Below are positions 8,657 to 16,820 of a DNA stretch of 64,000 bases, piece by piece. The first letter of the stretch is position 1. The number at the start of each line of letters is the position of its first letter. The DNA lies in the NCBI RefSeq assembly GCF_019880365.1, contig NZ_CP082271.1:310001-374000 (forward strand), written 5' to 3'. A program made the position numbers and the translations under genes. The notes beneath the pieces were generated by a model. It worked only from the letters and a program-made list of their open reading frames with translations, was not told the origin of the DNA and did not search any database. Origin of the DNA: Pseudomonas sp. DNDY-54. GTDB lineage: Bacteria; Pseudomonadota; Gammaproteobacteria; Pseudomonadales; Pseudomonadaceae.

Positions 8657-9010
8657 TCAGGCGGTGCCGAGCCCGGTTCTGTCGCTGCCATCCTCGGCCA
8701 ACAACTGACCCAACGGCGTGCGGTCGAATCCGTCATCTGCGACGTGATCCGCTTGGGGTGTCAGGTCGAACCCGTCTTCAGCGAGCTGCTCGCCCAACGG
8801 CGTAAGATCGAATCCACCTTCGGCAAATTGCTCGCTCAGCGGCGTGCGATCAAAGCCATTTTCCGAAACAGTTCGATCGACTAATACCTCGTTCTGAACG
8901 GTCGATGCGCCCTGCGCCTCACCCAGCAGCGGCTGTGGATGGGTTGGCGGCACCGCAAACGCGGTCGAAGTGACGCTGGCCAGAATTAAACTTGCAAGTA
9001 GCGTTTTCAT
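8657..9010 (-). CDS. Small secreted protein made of 14-residue GFDxTP repeats
   Basis: 117 residues: a signal peptide (MKTLLASLILASVTSTAFA, cleavage expected near residue 19), a 30-residue linker, then four head-to-tail 14-residue units at 52-65, 66-79, 80-93 and 94-107 and a partial fifth (108-117). The unit consensus is GFDRTPLGEQLAED: acidic, with an invariant Gly-x-Asp-x-Thr core. AGGA lies 8 bases before ATG; an in-frame ATG 93 bases further up has no ribosome site and would hide the signal peptide. I recall similar 'AEGGSDRTPxGxR' repeats in small exported Pseudomonas proteins of unknown function. The gene is alone, with its own terminator, in AT-rich surroundings. Confidence 0.8.
   Translation of the reverse strand: MKTLLASLILASVTSTAFAVPPTHPQPLLGEAQGASTVQNEVLVDRTVSENGFDRTPLSEQFAEGGFDLTPLGEQLAEDGFDLTPQADHVADDGFDRTPLGQLLAEDGSDRTGLGTA
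8690..8857 (-). repeat. Four tandem 42-bp coding repeats
   Basis: The four units encode the 14-residue repeats of the secreted protein. They agree better as protein than as DNA, with many synonymous differences, so the array is old and kept by selection on the peptide; it is not a recent slippage product. Confidence 0.8.
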
Positions 9011-9172
9011 GACGGTGTCCTCGGTAGGAGTGGGTACGGAGCCAATGCTACGGGCGAGGACGTATTGCTCAAACGTGAGCGTATCAATAGTGGTAATCGA
9101 CAATCGTGATGTTAATAACAGCAGTGCTAATTGAGCAGATTATCCAATTGCTTTAATCGATGAGTGCAATAG

Positions 9173-9838
9173 TTAATTGCCGCGTATTTGATTGGTTATT
9201 CCGTTCTGTTTGTTCGTCCAATTGAACGAATGATTGATGGCCCGCATCGAGCGGTCATGCAAACGCACCAGGAGCGTCATCGCCACCAGCGAGCCGAGCA
9301 GGGCGCAGAACATATCGGCCTGGGTGTCCCACTGATCGCCCTGCATGCCGAGAAACTCTTCAGCGCCCTGGCCGAGCGCCAGCGCAGCGGCCCACTCGAC
9401 CAGTTCGTACACCGCGCTGAGCGTCATCGCCATGCACACGCAGACAAACGGCAGCAGATGTTTGCCGTGGACCCGGTCCAGGCGCACCAGTAGTTCACGC
9501 GCGGTCAGCGCCGGCACGACGCCTTGAAAGAAGTGCCCGAGGCGGTCATAGGGGTTGCGACTGAGCTCCAGCCAGTCCTGGAGCCAGGACCCCACCGGCA
9601 CACGCGCGAAGCTGTAGTGCCCTCCGGCGATCAACCCCAGTGCTTGAATGGCTAAAAGCAGATAAAGCAGGGATGAGAGCGGAAACCGTTGATGCGTGCA
9701 GACAAGCAGCGGCAACAGAATCGCGGCCGGCAGAATCTCCATCAGCCAGGTGGTGCGGTCATGCGGGTTGAAGGCAGACGCCAGCAGGGCAAGGACAACG
9801 AGGCAAACCAGGGTTTTGAGCAACAGCGGTCGGTGCAT
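9173..9838 (-). CDS. YjdF/DUF2238-family inner-membrane protein
   Basis: 221 residues with about six hydrophobic helices, beginning MHRPLLLKTLVCLVVLALLA. The family signature is in the second half: NPYDRLGHFFQGVVPALTAREL (residues about 95-117) and YELVEWAAALALGQGAEEFLGMQGDQWDTQADM (about 145-178, quoted in part), with conserved acidic and His residues at membrane edges. DUF2238/YjdF proteins have no established function. The last 20 residues are polar and Asn-rich (NHSFNWTNKQNGITNQ) and coded by AT-rich DNA unlike the rest of the gene. Confidence 0.85.
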   Translation of the reverse strand: MHRPLLLKTLVCLVVLALLASAFNPHDRTTWLMEILPAAILLPLLVCTHQRFPLSSLLYLLLAIQALGLIAGGHYSFARVPVGSWLQDWLELSRNPYDRLGHFFQGVVPALTARELLVRLDRVHGKHLLPFVCVCMAMTLSAVYELVEWAAALALGQGAEEFLGMQGDQWDTQADMFCALLGSLVAMTLLVRLHDRSMRAINHSFNWTNKQNGITNQIRGN

Positions 9839-9943
9839 TCAACGGCCTTTCCTGAATCGGGGTGCATGTGAATGGACCACAAAACCAAGGCGATGACGGC
9901 TGTGAACCGACTAAACGCTACGGTTCGAGCGTGCTTGCGATCT

Positions 9944-10387
9944 TCAGGGCAGCGCTTTATCGGCGTACGTGCGTGTCGCCAGCCCGAGCTGAGAGCGGAA
10001 GCTCTCCATGTCGAACATGGTGCAGATTTCGCGAATTTGCCCGTTGAGTGACAGCGTCCAGAATGCCATTGCCGAAATACTCAGCACTTTATCGCTGGGT
10101 GGGTAGCCGAGCGCTGCGTTTTCGATCGTGCCGATCAGCGTGCTCCAGGTAACCACCTTGTCGCCTTCAGCGACGCACTCCTCAACCACAACTTCAAGGT
10201 CCGGCATAGCGGTGCGGATCTGGGCAACCATCGCCACGAACTCGGCGCTGGCCAAGGGATGGCCAACAAACGAGCTTTTGTAGAGGAAGTCTTTGCTGTG
10301 CAGCTGCTCGGCCAAGGCGAGGTGTCCGCGGTTCCAGCTCAGGTCGATGTGGTTACGAACCAGTCGTTTGTTGTCGTCCAGTGACAT
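9944..10387 (-). CDS. SnoaL-like / ester cyclase family protein
   Basis: 147 residues. The fold is the NTF2-like SnoaL type: start NKRLVRNHIDLSWNRGHLAL, middle MPDLEVVVEECVAEGDKVV, then TWSTLIGTIENAALGYPPS and a C-terminal strand ISAMAFWTLSLNGQIREI. Such proteins include polyketide cyclases and many stand-alone proteins of unknown substrate, often called ester cyclase. No pathway neighbours are present, so no substrate can be suggested. Confidence 0.8.
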   Translation of the reverse strand: MSLDDNKRLVRNHIDLSWNRGHLALAEQLHSKDFLYKSSFVGHPLASAEFVAMVAQIRTAMPDLEVVVEECVAEGDKVVTWSTLIGTIENAALGYPPSDKVLSISAMAFWTLSLNGQIREICTMFDMESFRSQLGLATRTYADKALP

Positions 10388-10604
10388 CTGATGCGTCCAT
10401 TGCGTGGAGGGAACCGAACTCTAACAGCCGCCACATCCTGTGGGCATCCATCGAGCGAGCCCTTCGTCGGCCCGGTTGCATGACTGTCCAGAGCATTGCT
10501 CAGTAGGGCAAACATCGTTCGTGGCGACTGCGATGCGGCGAACTAGTACCTGCTGTGAATGGAGGGACGCGCCTGAGGGCTGGCGCAGCGCCCCGTCTCG
10601 CCTG

Positions 10605-11615
10605 CTAGCGCGCTCGGCGGCCCAATAATGCGAACAGCGCTGCGGCGCCCACCGCCACTGCCGCCGTGGTGGCCACCGGGTGTTGCGAGGCGCGCGTATA
10701 GAGGCTGCGTGTCAGTACCATGCCGGGATAGTCGCCGCTGGCCTTGCCGTCACCGGCGCTACCGACATCGCTGGCGTACAGCGCCCCTCGCGGATGACGG
10801 TCCGGGCGTCCACTCTTGATCGTGTCGTAGACGAAGGTGCGGTTGATCCAATCGGCCACGCGCGGGGCGTTCTGCGCAAGGCGCGACAGCAACTTGGCAT
10901 TGCCAATGTAGACGTCGCGCTGCGGATGTTCGGCCGCGTCGAGAATCGCCCGGGCGACAACCTCCGGTGCATAGACAGGCGGCGGGAATACCGGCGCACT
11001 GGGCAGGCAGTTCTTGGAGTGGTCCATGAACATCGTGTCCGTGGACGATGGCCGAACCAGCGTCACCGACACGGGTGTACGCGACTTTTGCAGCTCGACA
11101 CGTAGCACGTCGGTCATGGCCTTGATGGCATGTTTGCTGGCGCTGTAGCTGCTGTGGAAGGGCAGCGCATTAGCCGACTCGACGCTGCCGATGTTGATCA
11201 GCGCACCGCCCTTGTCGCGCAGGTGGTTCACGGCGATAGCGGACCCGTAATGGGTGCCCCAGAAATTGGTCTGCATGACCTGCTTGTGGTCCTCGTCACT
11301 GACCTCGTCGAAGCGCCCCCAGACCGAGCTGCCGGCATTGTTGATCCAGGTATCGAAGCCGCCAAAACGCGCAATCGTTTCGCTGGCGACTCGCTCAAGT
11401 TGAGCACGCTCACCGACGTCCGCCATCACGTGCATCACCCGGTCACCGGCGTTCAGATCGCGCTCGATATCGGCCAGCGCCACATCGTTGCGCGCCACCA
11501 GCACGACACGGGCGCCTTTCTCGACAGCGAGTCGGGCGGTTGCCAAGCCGATCCCACTCGAAGCGCCAGTGATGACGATGACTTGTTCATGCAGGGGTTT
11601 GAGAGAAATGCGCAT
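10605..11615 (-). CDS. Short-chain dehydrogenase/reductase with C-terminal membrane anchor
   Basis: 336 residues. Residues 10-20 carry the NAD(P) motif TGASSGIGLA; NNAG is at about 91-94; the catalytic Ser/Tyr/Lys are in IGSVESAN and YSASKHAIK (about 145-165). After the SDR core, residues about 250-310 form a linker and the last 20 residues (VATTAAVAVGAAALFALLG) are one hydrophobic helix followed by RRAR, which suggests tethering to the inner membrane. The ATG has GGAG 7 bases upstream. Substrate unknown. Confidence 0.9.
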   Translation of the reverse strand: MRISLKPLHEQVIVITGASSGIGLATARLAVEKGARVVLVARNDVALADIERDLNAGDRVMHVMADVGERAQLERVASETIARFGGFDTWINNAGSSVWGRFDEVSDEDHKQVMQTNFWGTHYGSAIAVNHLRDKGGALINIGSVESANALPFHSSYSASKHAIKAMTDVLRVELQKSRTPVSVTLVRPSSTDTMFMDHSKNCLPSAPVFPPPVYAPEVVARAILDAAEHPQRDVYIGNAKLLSRLAQNAPRVADWINRTFVYDTIKSGRPDRHPRGALYASDVGSAGDGKASGDYPGMVLTRSLYTRASQHPVATTAAVAVGAAALFALLGRRAR

Positions 11616-11708
11616 CGGATTCTCCTTCGGTTCGCGACAAGTGCAGTGGCTCGGTAGAAGCCACAGGCCCGCTTGCGGTTCCGGAGAGGCGATGGATGGC
11701 AGAGATGG

Positions 11709-12176
11709 CTACAGCGCAGTGCCTGGCGGGCGTTCCTGGCCCATGCGCGCCATCAGCTCGGCATCGTCTTGTGGCAGCTCGAGCGATGGCGTTGCCGGTT
11801 CGGCGGGTGCCGTGCCGGCCGGTTTTGCGGGTGGGTAGTGCTGCTGCAGAGGTGGCTGCGGCTGGCCATCAATGCTCCATTCAAGCGTCGCTTCCACGCG
11901 CGTGTCAGCGGCGTAGCCAAGACGGTTGCTGACCGGGCACTGCAGGGCGGGGCCGCTGGTCAATTCACCTGACTGACGGCTGCGACTGGTGCCGGCTTGG
12001 CCAATGGTGCGCACCTCCATTCGATAACTGAGGTGGTGCGTCTCCGGGCTGCTGAAGCAAAGCCGCAATGCCAGGCGGTCGGAACCTTCGGGCGCCAACT
12101 CGAGGCGAGCCGCGACTGGCAGGGCGCCGGATGCGGCCAACCAGCTGGCTAAGGTTACGGCGCTCAGCATGTCCAT
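11709..12176 (-). CDS. csgH: CsgH-like curli assembly protein
   Basis: 155 residues, placed 41 bases behind csgA in the same direction. After a short signal-like N-terminus comes a beta-rich stretch (RLELAPEGSDRLALRLCFSS, TSRSRQSGELTSGP, DTRVEATLEWSIDG) that resembles the single beta-sandwich domain of CsgH/CsgC, periplasmic chaperones that stop premature curlin aggregation. The C-terminal 45 residues are Pro/Ala-rich and probably disordered. The call leans on position as well as sequence; it does not look like CsgF. Two ATGs (12176, 12170) are possible starts. Confidence 0.6.
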   Translation of the reverse strand: MDMLSAVTLASWLAASGALPVAARLELAPEGSDRLALRLCFSSPETHHLSYRMEVRTIGQAGTSRSRQSGELTSGPALQCPVSNRLGYAADTRVEATLEWSIDGQPQPPLQQHYPPAKPAGTAPAEPATPSLELPQDDAELMARMGQERPPGTAL

Positions 12177-12217
12177 GCACTCTGCCCCGTTGGCGCAGCG
12201 ACGCCTGCGCTAGGTGA

Positions 12218-13144
12218 TTATTGCTGGCTGACAGTGGCCAGGTTGCCGCTGCCGGATTGTTGAATGATGGCGGTCATGTTGGCAGCCGCCTGGGTGATGT
12301 AGGCCGCGTTGGCATCGCCCGTCTGGGTAATGCGTGCCTCGTTGTACTCGGCCAGTTGACGAATGTCAGCCAGGTTGCTGTCGCCCGTCTGCACCACGCT
12401 TGCTTGATTGCCGTCGAACCATTGCACGACGTCAACGCTGTTGTCGTTGCCGGTTGAAGAGCCGCGGAAGCTGTTATTCCGCCCGCTCTGCTCGATCGCC
12501 AGCACGTTGTTGTCTCCCGCCTGATTGAACACCGCCTCGCCGAACAGGCTGACCTGATCAATCCGCGCCGAGTTGGCGTTGCCATTCTGCGCCAACTGAA
12601 TGGTGCTGCCGTCGCCCTGATTGACACTGGCCAGGTTCTCGTCACCGACTTGGTAAACGGCCAGCTGCGTGCCGTGGTAGACGCCATCCTGAGTGAGCGT
12701 TACCGAATTGTCGTTGCCGATCTGGTACGCCTCGGCTTGGGCGAATCCCTGCTGAGTGGCGGCGATCGCGTTGCCGTCACCCACGCTGCTGATCGTCAGG
12801 TCATTCGCGTACCCGTTCTGCTCGACCTCGGCGCGGTTGCCGGCACCTTGTTGGTAGACGCTTACAGAGCCGAAATGGCTTTCAGACCCTTGATAGACAG
12901 ACGCCTCGTTGCCGCTGCCGACTTGCACGACGGTGGCCAGGTTCGACTCGACCAATTGGAAAACCGAGGCTGTGTTATCGGTGCCGTTCTGCCTGATCAC
13001 CGCCTCATTGAGCACGCCGGTTTGCTCGGCGCTAGCAGAGTTGTCCGTTCCGGTCTGGTCGATTTCCACACGGTTGTCGGCATGAAGATCGCTGGCGACG
13101 GCCAGCAGAAGCGCAAGGGCGATGAGTGTCGGAGTGCTGCGCAT
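12218..13144 (-). CDS. csgA: Major curlin subunit with about 13 repeats
   Basis: 308 residues: signal peptide (to about residue 22, …VASDLHA) and then about 13 imperfect 22-residue curlin repeats with the pattern Q-x-G-x-x-N-x-A-x-x-x-Q (for example VVQVGSGNEASVYQ, RITQTGDANAAYITQ). E. coli CsgA has five such repeats in 151 residues, so this subunit is about twice as long. Each repeat forms one rung of the cross-beta amyloid. It follows csgB by 26 bases and is probably cotranscribed with it. Ala- and Asn-rich composition and lack of Cys fit the family. Confidence 0.93.
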   Translation of the reverse strand: MRSTPTLIALALLLAVASDLHADNRVEIDQTGTDNSASAEQTGVLNEAVIRQNGTDNTASVFQLVESNLATVVQVGSGNEASVYQGSESHFGSVSVYQQGAGNRAEVEQNGYANDLTISSVGDGNAIAATQQGFAQAEAYQIGNDNSVTLTQDGVYHGTQLAVYQVGDENLASVNQGDGSTIQLAQNGNANSARIDQVSLFGEAVFNQAGDNNVLAIEQSGRNNSFRGSSTGNDNSVDVVQWFDGNQASVVQTGDSNLADIRQLAEYNEARITQTGDANAAYITQAAANMTAIIQQSGSGNLATVSQQ

Positions 13145-13170
13145 GGCAAATCCTTTTTTATTGAGTTCTA

Positions 13171-13656
13171 TCAGTGTTGAACGATCTGAATGCGCTGGCC
13201 GTTTCCGTATTGAATGACGCTGCTGCTCAAACCGCTGCCCAGCTGCTCGATGCTGGCGTTGTTGTTCGCACCGATCTGGGCAATGGCCGCCTGGTTATCG
13301 CTACCGATCTGGCTGATGTCAGCACTGTTGCCCTGACCGATCTGGAGGATGCTGGCGAGCTGGTTGTCGCCTTGCTGCAGGATGAAGGCCTGCTGATCGC
13401 TGCCCTGCTGAACGATGCTGGCCAGGTGGTTGTCACCGGCCTGGCTAAGGTCGGCCAGGTTGTCATTGCCCTGTTGCAACACCTGTGCGGTCTGCCCGGC
13501 AGGCAATTGCAGGGCAACCACCGCGGGGCTGCCAAGGTTGAGCGCGCCGTCGGCCAGGTCCGCGTTGTCCAGCAGATCGGCCGCGTGTAGCGAGGCGGCT
13601 GAAACGAGCAGAAGGGCGGCGCACAAGCCGCGACGAAATAGCGCTAGACGTTCCAT
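13171..13656 (-). CDS. csgB: Curlin nucleator subunit
   Basis: 161 residues: signal peptide (…LLVSAASLHA), a linker of about 35 residues, then five curlin repeats from about residue 55 (VLQQGNDNLADLSQ, IVQQGSDQQAFILQ, ILQIGQGNSADISQ, IAQIGANNNASIEQ, and a last degenerate VIQYGNGQRIQIVQH). The degenerate, basic last repeat is a CsgB trait linked to surface anchoring and nucleation. GAGGTG lies 6 bases before ATG. A gap of 120 bases separates it from csgE. Confidence 0.9.
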   Translation of the reverse strand: MERLALFRRGLCAALLLVSAASLHAADLLDNADLADGALNLGSPAVVALQLPAGQTAQVLQQGNDNLADLSQAGDNHLASIVQQGSDQQAFILQQGDNQLASILQIGQGNSADISQIGSDNQAAIAQIGANNNASIEQLGSGLSSSVIQYGNGQRIQIVQH

Positions 13657-13776
13657 GCAGGCACCTCGGATTAGTGCTCGGATTCTTGACTGGGGGCGAA
13701 GCGGTGAACATCCATCGAACGATGCAAAACAACCGCTGCGTGATGAGTGGGGCGGATTAAGCCTGCCAGGCGCGGG

Positions 13777-14214
13777 TTACAACTCATCGCGGTCCATGTC
13801 GAAGGTGTCCTGAAGCAGGTTCTGCAATTTGCTGCGGTTGACTTCTTCCAGAATAAGCTGCGCCGCCTGGGTCGCAATGGCCTCGATCTCCGCTACGTTG
13901 GGCTGCAGAAAGCGCCGATAGACGGTGCGCTGTCCGTACTCCACCCAGACCAGGCTACCCCAGCGCGCCGAAGGCCGTTCCCGTACCACCAGGTCACCTT
14001 CGAGTTCGCTGGCGTCCTGCAATTGAAAACTGAGGTAACGGTGAAAGTCATGGCCGAACCGGGTGATGGTGTTGTCGATGATCAGCCCGCTCAATTCCGC
14101 CTCGCGTTCGGCCTGCTCCTGCGGCTCCTGCGGCTCCTGCGCCTGCAGCGGGCTGAGCAGCGCGAGCAGGAGCAGGAGCAGGCCGAGCGTCAGGCGTGAC
14201 ACGACTCGGACCAA
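13777..14214 (-). CDS. csgE: Curli export specificity factor
   Basis: 145 residues with a signal peptide (LTLGLLLLLLALLSPLQAQ). The mature part matches CsgE: ELSGLIIDNTITRFGHDFHR, LVVRERPSARWGSLVWVEY, YRRFLQPN, then a C-terminal helix. CsgE is the periplasmic cap/adaptor of the CsgG pore and directs curlins to it. The start overlaps the end of csgD by 25 bases, so the two are cotranscribed. A Glu/Gln/Pro-rich low-complexity run sits just after the signal peptide. The partner genes csgF and csgG are absent from the window. Confidence 0.9.
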   Translation of the reverse strand: MVRVVSRLTLGLLLLLLALLSPLQAQEPQEPQEQAEREAELSGLIIDNTITRFGHDFHRYLSFQLQDASELEGDLVVRERPSARWGSLVWVEYGQRTVYRRFLQPNVAEIEAIATQAAQLILEEVNRSKLQNLLQDTFDMDRDEL

Positions 14215-14852
14215 TCCAGCCGGCCACGCAGCAGGAAGGCTGCCTCGGCACGGTTAGAGGCGCCGATCTTGCGCAGCAGATTGTGAATGTGGCTTTTGAT
14301 GGTGTGCGGGCTCAGGCACAGCTGTTCGGCGATCTCTGCATTGGACAGGCCCTTGCCGGCCAGGCTGAGAATTTCCCGTTCGCGCAGCGTCAGCGACGGT
14401 TTGCTGCCGGCCAGCTGGCGCATGCGTCGCCATTGGCTGAGCAGGCGCTCGGTAAGGACTCGGGGCAGCCAGTCGCCGCCATCAAGCAGCACCTGAATGC
14501 CATCGAGCAGGTGTTCACGGGTCGCGTGGCTGTAAAACACGCCCCGTATCCCGGGATGCTTGTCGACCAGCTGTTCGGCCTGTTCCGGGGCAATGTTCAC
14601 CAACGCCACGGGTGTCTGTTCATCGAGCCGATCGAGAAGCGTTGAAAGTTGCTCGGTCTGGCTATTACCGGCGTCCACCAGATACAGATCGGTGGTCTCT
14701 CTGTCGGCTTCCTCGAGTCGAGCCAGCGCAACATCGAGCCGGGCCTGTTCGCCCAGAAAGTGTTTGAAAAACAATCCCAGGAGTTCATTGCCGGTAAGCA
14801 GGGTGACGGTGGGCTGGTTACGGTCCTGGAGAGTGAAATCCGCTTCGTCCAT
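14190..14852 (-). CDS. csgD: LuxR-type curli/biofilm master regulator
   Basis: 220 residues from ATG 14852, preferred over a start 81 bases upstream because AAGGA lies 7 bases before it. The N-terminal 130 residues are receiver-like but lack a clear phospho-acceptor set; the C-terminal LuxR helix-turn-helix is plain: LTLREREILSLAGKGLSNAE, IAEQLCLSPHTIKSHIHNLL, RKIGASNRAEAA (about 150-210). CsgD proteins activate csgBA transcription and matrix genes. It heads the csgD-E-B-A-H run and is divergent from the OPT transporter; the 201-bp gap must hold its promoter. Confidence 0.87.
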   Translation of the reverse strand: MDEADFTLQDRNQPTVTLLTGNELLGLFFKHFLGEQARLDVALARLEEADRETTDLYLVDAGNSQTEQLSTLLDRLDEQTPVALVNIAPEQAEQLVDKHPGIRGVFYSHATREHLLDGIQVLLDGGDWLPRVLTERLLSQWRRMRQLAGSKPSLTLREREILSLAGKGLSNAEIAEQLCLSPHTIKSHIHNLLRKIGASNRAEAAFLLRGRLDWSESCHA

Positions 14853-15053
14853 GTTCAATCCTTGGTCTTGGGTGCCGTTATGCTGCGTAGAAAAGTTACT
14901 AAACGACCGGCGCAAAATGATGAAGTTCAGCATCCACGTTGCGATTGAGCGGGCATCTGCGTTGGATTCCAGAGAACCCGACGGGCGGTCAAGTAAACGT
15001 CTTTTGGGTTGAATGGACTAAGGTGAGTCAATCACCCATACGATGGAGTCGGC

Positions 15054-16754
15054 ATGACCGGACCTCCGCGCGAACTCACGCTCCGTGCGTTACTTACCGG
15101 CTTGCTGCTCGGCGCGCTCTTGACCCCTTCGAATATCTACTCCGGCCTGAAGATCGGTTGGTCGTTCAACATGTCGATCATTGCGTTACTGATCGGTTTT
15201 GCCGCGTGGCAGACCTTGGCGCGGTGCTTTCGTTGGCCGGACTGGTCGCTCCACGAAAGTAATATCAACCAGACCACCGCTTCGTCTGCCGCGTCGATCA
15301 TTTCCAGCGGTCTGGTGGCGCCCATACCCGCCTACACATTGATCACCGGAGAGCAACTCGGGTCGTTGCCGCTGACCGCCTGGGTGTTTTCGGTGAGCTT
15401 TCTCGGCATCTGGGTGGCGTGGTACCTGCGGCCATCGCTGATCATCGAGGCCCAATTGCGATTTCCTGAAGGCATGGCGACGCTGGCGACTATGCAGCAG
15501 ATCTACAGCCATGGCGCCGAAGCGGCTCGGCGTCTGCTGGTATTGGGCTTGGCCGCGCTGCTGGCGGCCACCAGCAAATTGGTGGATAGCCTGCTGTGGG
15601 CCCTGCCGCGGTGGACGCCTACCGCGCAGCTGGAGCGGCTGACGTTCAGCCTCGAGCCGTCGCTGTTGCTGGTGGGGTTTGGCGGCATTATTGGTTTGCG
15701 GGTGGGCCTGTCGCTGCTCCTGGGCGCCGTGTTGGCGTGGGGGCTGCTGGCACCTTGGCTGGTGGCGGAGGGGCTAGTGAGCATGCCCATCGATGCCAGC
15801 GGCCCGCAGTTCGCACTGCTAATCGAGTGGTTGCTCTGGCCCGGCGTGAGCCTGATGGTATGCGCCACGCTGACATCCTTTGGGCTGCGCCTGCTCCGCG
15901 GTCGTCGGGAGGACTCGCAGCGACGCCTCACGCTGCAGCGGCCCGCTGCGTTACCCATGCTTGGGCTGGCCTCGTCGGCCGTGTTGGTGGTGCTCATGCA
16001 GGTCTCGTTATTCGGTATCCATCCGGTGATGGCCGCCTTGTCGATTCCCCTGGCGTTGCTGCTGGCGATGGTCGCGGCGCGGGTGGTCGGTGCCACCGGT
16101 ATCCCGCCGATTGGTGCCATCGGCCAGCTGTCGCAACTGAGCTTTGGCGTTATCGCACCCGGTCAGGTGGCGATCAATCTGATGAGCGCTAACACCGCTG
16201 GCGGTGCGGCGGGGCAGTGCACTGATCTGCTCAATGACTTCAAAGTCGGCCACGCCATCGGGGCTACGCCGTCACGCCAGGTCGTGGCGCAATGCGCAGG
16301 CATTCTGATCGGCAGCGTAGTGGGTGTATTTGTCTACCAGCTGCTGATTCCCGACCCGCAAGCGATGCTGATCACCGCCGAGTGGCCGGCACCGGCTGTG
16401 GCGACATGGAAGGCGGTGGCCGAGGCGTTGACGGCAGGGCTGGGCTCGATCAGCCACGACATTCGCTGGGCTATCGGTGTGGGTGCGCTGGCCGGCGTCC
16501 TGATGGGCGTGCTCGAAGGCGTGTTACCGGTGTGGCGGTTGCGCTGGCTGCCGAGCTCCGCGGCGTTGGGATTGGCCTTCATTATCCCGGCGTCGATTTC
16601 ACTGATGATGACCTTTGGCGCGCTACTGGCCTGGCTGTTCGCAGCCCGCTGGGGCGGCTTTGCCGAGCGCTTCGTTATCGTCGCGGCCGCCGGGCTGGTG
16701 GCCGGCGAAAGCATGGCTGGGGTGGGTATTTCACTGGCGCAGCTGCTGCGCTAG
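15054..16754 (+). CDS. OPT family oligopeptide/metal-chelate transporter
   Basis: 566 residues, about 14 hydrophobic helices. Family features are the N-terminal LTPSNIYSGLKIGWSFNMSI (about 22-41), ESNINQTTASSAASIISSG (about 67-85), LRFPEGMATLATM and the C-terminal GAIGQLSQLSFGVIAPGQ. OPT proteins move oligopeptides or metal-siderophore/nicotianamine-type chelates by proton symport; the substrate here is not known. GGAG sits 7 bases ahead of ATG. Transcribed away from csgD; the AI-2E transporter follows after 66 bases. Confidence 0.88.
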   Translation: MTGPPRELTLRALLTGLLLGALLTPSNIYSGLKIGWSFNMSIIALLIGFAAWQTLARCFRWPDWSLHESNINQTTASSAASIISSGLVAPIPAYTLITGEQLGSLPLTAWVFSVSFLGIWVAWYLRPSLIIEAQLRFPEGMATLATMQQIYSHGAEAARRLLVLGLAALLAATSKLVDSLLWALPRWTPTAQLERLTFSLEPSLLLVGFGGIIGLRVGLSLLLGAVLAWGLLAPWLVAEGLVSMPIDASGPQFALLIEWLLWPGVSLMVCATLTSFGLRLLRGRREDSQRRLTLQRPAALPMLGLASSAVLVVLMQVSLFGIHPVMAALSIPLALLLAMVAARVVGATGIPPIGAIGQLSQLSFGVIAPGQVAINLMSANTAGGAAGQCTDLLNDFKVGHAIGATPSRQVVAQCAGILIGSVVGVFVYQLLIPDPQAMLITAEWPAPAVATWKAVAEALTAGLGSISHDIRWAIGVGALAGVLMGVLEGVLPVWRLRWLPSSAALGLAFIIPASISLMMTFGALLAWLFAARWGGFAERFVIVAAAGLVAGESMAGVGISLAQLLR

Positions 16755-16820
16755 GGCGGTCGCGCCTGAATTTCCCCGGCCACCTCCTGTCCCAGCTTCA
16801 AGTCATGAGCAGGGGGCGGC

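Noticed and set aside
8690..8857. Regular 42-bp spacing looked at as a CRISPR-like array
   Set aside because: The units are in frame, contiguous without spacers and encode peptide repeats with a signal peptide upstream.
10440..10628. A 62-codon + strand frame between the SnoaL-like and SDR genes
   Set aside because: No ribosome site, Cys/Arg/Ser-rich composition unlike neighbouring proteins; probably chance in 217 bases of intergenic DNA.
13657..13776. A small csgF-like gene between csgB and csgE
   Set aside because: Only about 120 bases, no start codon with a ribosome site and no CsgF-like residues in any frame.
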